Part shown: positions 29,255 to 31,251 of the stretch, piece after piece
Position numbering within the stretch: the first letter of the stretch is position 1
Layout of the letters: each line of letters begins with the position of its first letter
Source: CAZRIP01 sp964600165
GTDB lineage: Bacteria; Elusimicrobiota; Elusimicrobia; UBA1565; UBA9628
Assembly (NCBI GenBank): GCA_964600165.1
Contig: CAZRIP010000031.1
Span: forward strand, 1-31,251
Length of the DNA: 31,251 nt
Direction of reading: 5' to 3'
Translations under genes and position numbers: made by a program
Notes under the pieces: generated by a model
What the model was told of the DNA's origin: nothing
The model's input: only the letters and a program-made list of their open reading frames with translations
The model's database searches: none

Positions 29255-31251
29255 GCTCGCGCTGTCGCTGCTCTTGCTCGCCTCGTCCGCGCGCGCGGCG
29301 ACGGTTGTCGGCTCGGATTACGGCGGCGCCGATTTCACACCCGCCGCGGGCGACGTCCTTTCCGGCACCTTCACAAACATCGGCAAGTTCACGATCCCCG
29401 CGGGGCAAACGAATTCTGCCGCGTCCGGCGTCAATCTCAGCATCTACGCCTCGACCGTCGCGATCTACGGCACCCTCGACGGCTCCGGCGCCGGCCAAAG
29501 CGGCGGCAACGGCGGCGCCGTCGGCAGCGCGGGCGTAGCAGGTCGCGATGGCGGCGCCAAGAGCGAGGGCGGACAAGGCGCCGCGGGGGCCGCAGGACAG
29601 GGTGGCGGCGGCGGCTCGTCCACGGGCGCGGGCGGCGCGGGCGGCGGCGGAGCGGGTGCAGGCGCCGTTTACGGCTCGACGGGCGTCTACGTCAGCTTTC
29701 CACTCTCATCGGACGACGTCGCGCAGGGCTCGGGAGGAGGCGGCGGCGGTGGGGGAACGATCGCAAACGGCAGCAACGGCAGTTCGGGCGGGGGAGCCGT
29801 ATACATCGAGGCCTCCTCGATGACGATCAACGGATCCGTGCTTGTTCCGGGTGCGACAGCCGACAACGTGACCGAGTTCGCCAATGCCACGCACCCCGCC
29901 GGTGGAGGTGGAGGCTCGGGTGGCACGATCCTGTTGCGAGTGACAGGTCCGCTTGATCTGCGCGGCGCGGTCCTCCTTTCGGCAAACGGCGGAAGGGGTG
30001 GCGATGTAGACACGAACTTCCCAGTGACTCCTCTGTATCCAGGCGGCGGCGGCGGCGGCGGCGCGATCAAGCTCTTTTCGAACTCAGCGAACTACGGAAC
30101 GACGGTCGCGCTCTCTACGGCAGCGGGCGCGGCGGGTTTCCGACAGGGGGCCGCATCAGGCTCCGACGGCGCCCCGGCGCCGACGCCGGCCAGCAGCGGC
30201 ACGGTCAGCTTCGGCACGATCGCCTCGCCGCCGAGCGCGCCGGCCGTCACCGCGACGACTCCGAACTCGATCACGTGGAGCTGGACGGCGACGCCCTCGT
30301 TCGGCGACGGCCCGAGCACGCAGATGTACCGCCTATTCGCCTCGACCGGCGCGCCGATGCCCACGCCGACCGTCACGAGCGCCGTCGTCGGCGTCACCGA
30401 AGGCAGCCTCCAGCCCGATACGACCTACCAGCGCGTCGTCACCGCGTTCACCGACTGGGGCGACTCGCTGCCGACCGGCTTCATCAGCACGCATACGCTC
30501 GCCAACGCGCCCGCCGCCGCGGCCTTCACGAACGTCTACTCCAGCTCGATCACAGTCAATTGGACGGCGACGAATCAATCCTACACCAAGTACGAGCTCG
30601 ACCGCGCGCTCGACGTCGGCTTCACGACGAGCCTGTCGATCACGGACCCGCTCGTCGCCGTCAGCTCGACGCCCGTCAACCTCACGCCGAACACGAAATA
30701 CTTCTTCCAGGCGCGCGCGATCAACTGCGACAACGTGCCGACCAACTACACCGCGGTCATGACGACGGCGACCCTCGGTGCGATCCCGGCGAGCCCGCAG
30801 TTCGGCTCCGTCTTCGTCACGTCGGCCTCTTACGTCTGGTCGGCCAACGGCAACCCCGCCGGCACGACCTACCTCGTGCAGGTCTCGTCCGACAACTTCT
30901 TCACGCTCGTCGACTCCTCGCAGACGCTCAACACGTCCGCGACGTTCTTCACGCTGACGCCGAACACGCAGTACTTCTACCGCTCGTTCTCGATCAACCA
31001 GCTCGGCGCGGTCTCGCAGGCGAGCGCGCTGATCCACGGCGCCTCGGGAAACCTCAACGACCTCACCGCGCCGTCGGCGCCCGGAGCCCCGTTCGCCGAC
31101 CGCCAGTTCTCCTACGACGGCACGATGACCTTCATGTGGTCGGCGGCCAACAGCTCCGTCGGCATCCTCGATTACAACCTGCTCGTCGGCAGCACGTCCG
31201 GCGGCAACGACGTCTTCAACGGCAACGTCACCGTGGCGAGCGCGTCTCTCT
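29232..31251 (+). CDS. Secreted glycine-rich protein with fibronectin type III domains, 3' truncated by window end
   Basis: At least 673 residues, open to the last base. I chose ATG 29232 because GAGGTG lies ten bases upstream; ATG 29247 gives an equally good signal peptide (MYTLALSLLLLASSARAA). After cleavage the protein has a beta-rich start (FTNIGKFTIPAGQT), then a strongly glycine-rich region (about residues 80-310, long Gly/Ser/Ala runs), possibly a beta-helix or flexible stalk. From about residue 334 come fibronectin type III-like domains starting near 334, 424, 518 and 613, each with an ITWSW, ITVNW or SYVWSA-type strand and a LxPNTxYFF strand. Probably a surface or extracellular protein. 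Whether a C-terminal sorting domain follows cannot be seen. Confidence 0.8.
   Translation, partial: MVDHSMYTLALSLLLLASSARAATVVGSDYGGADFTPAAGDVLSGTFTNIGKFTIPAGQTNSAASGVNLSIYASTVAIYGTLDGSGAGQSGGNGGAVGSAGVAGRDGGAKSEGGQGAAGAAGQGGGGGSSTGAGGAGGGGAGAGAVYGSTGVYVSFPLSSDDVAQGSGGGGGGGGTIANGSNGSSGGGAVYIEASSMTINGSVLVPGATADNVTEFANATHPAGGGGGSGGTILLRVTGPLDLRGAVLLSANGGRGGDVDTNFPVTPLYPGGGGGGGAIKLFSNSANYGTTVALSTAAGAAGFRQGAASGSDGAPAPTPASSGTVSFGTIASPPSAPAVTATTPNSITWSWTATPSFGDGPSTQMYRLFASTGAPMPTPTVTSAVVGVTEGSLQPDTTYQRVVTAFTDWGDSLPTGFISTHTLANAPAAAAFTNVYSSSITVNWTATNQSYTKYELDRALDVGFTTSLSITDPLVAVSSTPVNLTPNTKYFFQARAINCDNVPTNYTAVMTTATLGAIPASPQFGSVFVTSASYVWSANGNPAGTTYLVQVSSDNFFTLVDSSQTLNTSATFFTLTPNTQYFYRSFSINQLGAVSQASALIHGASGNLNDLTAPSAPGAPFADRQFSYDGTMTFMWSAANSSVGILDYNLLVGSTSGGNDVFNGNVTVASASL

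Noticed and set aside
29082..29576. Minus-strand open frame across the second palindrome
   Set aside because: It is antisense to the end of the PorV-TPR gene and the start of the FN3 gene and has no recognisable feature.

Overview
The window is GC-rich (roughly two thirds G+C by eye), densely coded bacterial DNA of about 31 kb with no rRNA, tRNA, CRISPR array, transposase or prophage gene that I could see. The mix of PorV/PorQ-like outer-membrane proteins, very large secreted repeat proteins with a T9SS/FlgD-like C-terminal domain, a caspase-like protease and a large set of amino-acid and amine degradation enzymes suggests a Gram-negative, free-living member of a little-cultured phylum. Elusimicrobiota is my best guess, but this is inference only. 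No stretch without a gene exceeds about 170 bases.

Left part (1-6956). The window opens inside a dihydropyrimidinase gene. Next come an ankyrin lipoprotein with a caspase-like domain that has lost its catalytic residues and a convergent secreted thioredoxin-like protein. A 40-bp perfect palindrome and a good sigma70-type promoter then precede a tightly coupled operon: aldehyde dehydrogenase, small membrane protein, AGXT2-like aminotransferase, small membrane protein, ornithine aminotransferase.

Middle (7050-12250). A small secreted protein, a multi-pass membrane protein, a secreted S41 peptidase and a secreted caspase-family (C14) protease with its His and Cys intact.

Second catabolic block (12348-19176). 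GABA aminotransferase, lysine 6-dehydrogenase-like enzyme, putrescine aminotransferase (PatA), aminobutyraldehyde dehydrogenase (PatD), an unknown helical protein and a YeiH-type transporter. Together the two blocks could route putrescine to GABA and succinate semialdehyde, lysine to allysine and 2-aminoadipate, ornithine to glutamate semialdehyde, and beta-alanine from pyrimidines to malonate semialdehyde. The two aldehyde dehydrogenases would oxidise the resulting aldehydes.

Right part (19067-31251). A uridine kinase overlaps the transporter gene tail to tail. A PorV-like protein is coupled to a 1913-residue Kelch/repeat surface protein containing a 1.7-kb internal duplication. An orphan OmpR-type response regulator is divergent from a PorV-TPR fusion, and a glycine-rich fibronectin type III protein runs off the end. 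The start codons of that last gene lie inside a second palindrome that shares 13-bp arms with the first. Several genes have a -10 box only 6-9 bases before the start codon, which suggests leaderless transcripts.
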